Program-made: the position numbers and the translations under genes
Source of the DNA: a virus
Virus record (IMG/VR): IMGVR_UViG_3300009164_004472
Coordinates: 1 to 22,102 of that record
Length of the DNA stretch: 22,102 nt
Reading direction: 5' to 3' (one strand)
Part shown: in pieces, positions 20,197-22,102 of the stretch
Layout: every line of letters starts with the position of its first letter
Numbering within the stretch: the first letter of the stretch is position 1
Notes under the pieces: model-generated
Databases searched by the model: none
Seen by the model: only the letters and a program-made list of their open reading frames with translations
Told to the model about the DNA's origin: nothing

Positions 20197-20282
20197 AAGT
20201 GTGTCTGAGTGGGTTAAGGTACCGCACTTGAAATGCGGCGTGTTGAAAGGCACCGTGGGTTCGAATCCTACCACTTCCGCCA
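20195..20282 (+). tRNA. tRNA-Ser (UGA)
   Basis: Acceptor GGAAGTG/CACTTCC, anticodon stem CCGCA/TGCGG, loop CTTGAAA, long variable arm, terminal GCCA. The convergent minus-strand gene stops one base after it. Confidence 0.92.
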
Positions 20283-20822
20283 TCAAGTCAAATCTGAAAA
20301 TACGTCATGTGATTCAGACATTGACAACCTAGGTAATCCTTTAGCAATTCTAAAGAATACCAAACTAACACAATATCTGTGTTCAAAATAGTTTGTACTG
20401 TTATGCGGTACACCAACTTGTACTATGCTAGGTCTACTTATTGTTTGTGAATGCATGTGCTTTACTTCCCTAGGATCATAGTAAATGTAATCTCTATTAC
20501 CCAATGTAGTCTCAATAGGTTTGTCAAGTGTAATTGGTTCATACCAATTCATTGTACTGTTTTTACCACCAAACACCCAATTCATTTTTGCAAAATCTCC
20601 GTGACCTACGTCAACGTGAATTGGTGCAACATAGTTAGGTACAGAAGAAAATATCTCTATATAGGGCAATAGTATTAGATTACGTTGTTTTAAGAATTTA
20701 ACTAGTTCAGGATTTACAAATTCTGTAACTGTAAACTTATTGTGATAGTCTTTGATAGATGTTAACTTTATATCGGGTTTAAGTACGGGAATTTCCAAAT
20801 CAATATCAAAATAGTATTTCAT
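20283..20822 (-). CDS. 2OG-Fe(II) oxygenase-like protein, putative
   Basis: 179 residues. The pattern [22 protein letters not shown] has an HxD pair (about H73, D75), followed by WYEP and later VGVPHNSTN (third His) and [11 protein letters not shown] with the Arg that would hold 2-oxoglutarate. This resembles short double-stranded beta-helix oxygenases common in phages of aquatic bacteria. Substrate unknown. TATAAATA on the minus strand (20834-20827) lies four bases before the ATG and no ribosome site is visible. Confidence 0.65.
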   Translation of the reverse strand: MKYYFDIDLEIPVLKPDIKLTSIKDYHNKFTVTEFVNPELVKFLKQRNLILLPYIEIFSSVPNYVAPIHVDVGHGDFAKMNWVFGGKNSTMNWYEPITLDKPIETTLGNRDYIYYDPREVKHMHSQTISRPSIVQVGVPHNSTNYFEHRYCVSLVFFRIAKGLPRLSMSESHDVFSDLT

Positions 20823-20826
20823 ACAT

Positions 20827-20834
20827 TATTTATA
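20827..20834 (-). promoter_or_regulatory. T4-late-type TATAAATA, minus strand
   Basis: Exact TATAAATA read on the minus strand, four bases upstream of ATG 20822. Transcription would begin at or very near the start codon. Confidence 0.5.
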
Positions 20835-20851
20835 ATTCTACTTTTTACTGG

Positions 20852-20859
20852 CATAAATA
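20852..20859 (+). promoter_or_regulatory. T4-late-like motif upstream of dnaK
   Basis: CATAAATA, one base from the late consensus, 65 bases before the dnaK ATG. A GCC-GAAA-GGC hairpin (about 20872-20883) and a TATAAT (20904-20909, no good -35) lie between it and the AAAGGAG ribosome site (20913-20919). Confidence 0.35.
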
Positions 20860-20924
20860 ATATATCAGTGTGCCGAAAGGGCCTGATAAGTATAAATCTT
20901 GCTTATAATATAAAGGAGAAAAAT

Positions 20925-22102
20925 ATGTCAAAGATTATCGGTATCGACCTAGGTACCACAAACTCATGTGTAGCCGTTATTGAAAACGGAATTCCCAAAG
21001 TAATTGAAAACAGCGAAGGTGCTAGAACTACACCCTCAATTGTTGCTTATGCCAACAATGAGATTCTTGTAGGTGCAAGTGCTAAACGTCAAGCAGTTAC
21101 AAACCCAAAAAATACTATCTATGCTAGCAAGCGATTGATTGGACGTAAGTTCAGTGAACACGCTGTACAGAAAGATATAGACTTAATGCCATACAAAATC
21201 ATTCAAGCAGATAATGGTGATGCATGGGTACAAGTCAATGAAGATAAATTAGCACCCCCACAAATCAGTGCAGAAGTATTACGCAAAATGAAAAAGACTG
21301 CGGAAGACTATTTAGGTCATGAAGTAACACAAGCAGTTATTACTGTTCCGGCTTACTTCAATGACAGTCAACGCCAAGCAACCAAAGATGCTGGCAAGAT
21401 TGCTGGTCTAGAAGTATTGCGTATTATCAATGAACCAACAGCAGCCGCATTGGCGTATGGTATTGATAAGGCAGATAAAAAAGATAGAAAAATTGCTGTC
21501 TATGACTTAGGTGGTGGTACGTTTGACGTTTCAATCATTGAGATTGCTAACGTTGATGGCGACAAGCAAATTGAAGTATTGTCAACAAATGGTGATACAT
21601 TCTTAGGTGGTGAAGACTTTGACCAACGCATCATGGATTATTTGATTGATGAATTCAAAAAGGATTCAGGAGTCGATTTAAGTAAAGATGTATTGGCACT
21701 ACAACGTCTAAAAGAAGCCGCAGAAAAGGCTAAAATTGAGTTGAGTAGTACAGCACAAACAGACGTTAACTTACCTTATGTAACAGCAGACGCAAGTGGT
21801 CCTAAACATATGAATGTTAAGTTGACACGTGCTAAGTTAGAAAGTTTAGTTGACGAATTAATTCAACGTAGTATCGAACCATGTAAAGTTGCAATGAAAG
21901 ACGCAGGCGTTACAGCTAGTGATATTGACGAGGTTATTCTTGTTGGTGGTATGACACGCATGCCTAAGGTACAAGAAGCAGTTGAAAAACTATTTGGTAA
22001 GACTCCGCGTAAGGATGTTAACCCTGATGAAGCAGTTGCCGCTGGTGCCGCAATTCAGGGCGATGTTTTAGGTGGTGGACGTACTGATGTATTGTTATTA
22101 GA
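20925..22102 (+). CDS. dnaK: Hsp70 chaperone DnaK, N-terminal 392 residues
   Basis: Runs off the window end; a full DnaK is ~640 residues, so the whole ATPase domain and the linker start are here. Signature segments: [14 protein letters not shown] (phosphate loop 1), [45 protein letters not shown] (phosphate 2) and [14 protein letters not shown] (adenosine). The final [11 protein letters not shown] is where the interdomain linker begins. The wording is very close to betaproteobacterial DnaK and has no obvious defects, so it was probably taken from a host fairly recently. Phage DnaK could aid capsid or replication protein folding or replace host DnaK. Strong ribosome site AAAGGAG. Confidence 0.97.
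   Translation, partial: MSKIIGIDLGTTNSCVAVIENGIPKVIENSEGARTTPSIVAYANNEILVGASAKRQAVTNPKNTIYASKRLIGRKFSEHAVQKDIDLMPYKIIQADNGDAWVQVNEDKLAPPQISAEVLRKMKKTAEDYLGHEVTQAVITVPAYFNDSQRQATKDAGKIAGLEVLRIINEPTAAALAYGIDKADKKDRKIAVYDLGGGTFDVSIIEIANVDGDKQIEVLSTNGDTFLGGEDFDQRIMDYLIDEFKKDSGVDLSKDVLALQRLKEAAEKAKIELSSTAQTDVNLPYVTADASGPKHMNVKLTRAKLESLVDELIQRSIEPCKVAMKDAGVTASDIDEVILVGGMTRMPKVQEAVEKLFGKTPRKDVNPDEAVAAGAAIQGDVLGGGRTDVLLL

Noticed and set aside
14410-20282. CRISPR array or integrative repeat array
   Set aside because: The repeats are tRNAs and individually different linkers with irregular spacing; there are no constant repeat/spacer units and no cas genes.

Overview
The window looks like a piece of a large, AT-rich, T4-type myovirus genome that infects a Gram-negative, probably betaproteobacterial, host. 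The phage calls rest on a ribonucleotide reductase/glutaredoxin block, a PAAR spike-tip protein beside a large structural-looking protein, a SleB-type wall hydrolase, tight ATGA/TAATG gene overlaps, T4-late-like TATAAATA motifs and a dense tRNA array. The host guess is an inference from the very betaproteobacteria-like DnaK and HNH proteins.

Layout. 1-2.5 kb: end of nrdA, a small gene, nrdB, a small gene, glutaredoxin and an Sm-like protein (dNTP supply). 2.5-4.8 kb: PAAR protein and a 681-residue probable virion protein. 4.85-6.1 kb: a sigma70-like promoter, then the wall hydrolase and a QueC-like PP-loop enzyme. 6.1-12.4 kb: metabolic genes, with a membrane fatty-acid desaturase and two acyltransferase-like genes on the + strand, then a minus-strand operon (Rieske oxygenase, PP-loop ATPase, ATP-grasp ligase joined by ATGA overlaps), another possible acyltransferase and a possible methyltransferase. 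12.4-13.1 kb: rubrerythrin plus a separate rubredoxin. 13.07-13.8 kb: a consensus promoter with a short transcript and terminator, a second promoter, two possible micro-ORFs and an RNA with an 18-bp perfect hairpin. 13.8-14.4 kb: an HNH endonuclease. 14.4-20.3 kb: the tRNA array, with 23 tRNAs of conventional layout, one aberrant tRNA-like gene and one tRNA whose halves are in reversed order, interleaved with structured RNA elements, a Cys-rich miniprotein, an HTH protein and two SGNH-like genes. 20.3-22.1 kb: a 2OG-oxygenase-like gene and dnaK, cut by the window end.

The most unusual content is in the tRNA array. At 17429-17539 the 3' half of a tRNA (anticodon loop CAU, T arm, acceptor) lies upstream of its 5' half (acceptor, D arm), which is the layout of a circularly permuted tRNA gene. 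It sits inside an AGGAT...ATCCT stem shared by two neighbouring elements that instead carry a tRNA-Lys-like CTTTTAA anticodon stem-loop. Three long hairpins have conserved feet and compensated stems, and they start in the CCA of one tRNA; two of them end in the first bases of the next. A duplicated leader element precedes two tRNAs with abnormal anticodon arms. A roughly 550-nt promoter-driven, heavily folded region (15341-15885) could be a large ornate phage RNA of the GOLLD/ROOL kind. These readings come from base pairing and motifs seen by eye; none was tested by a search.
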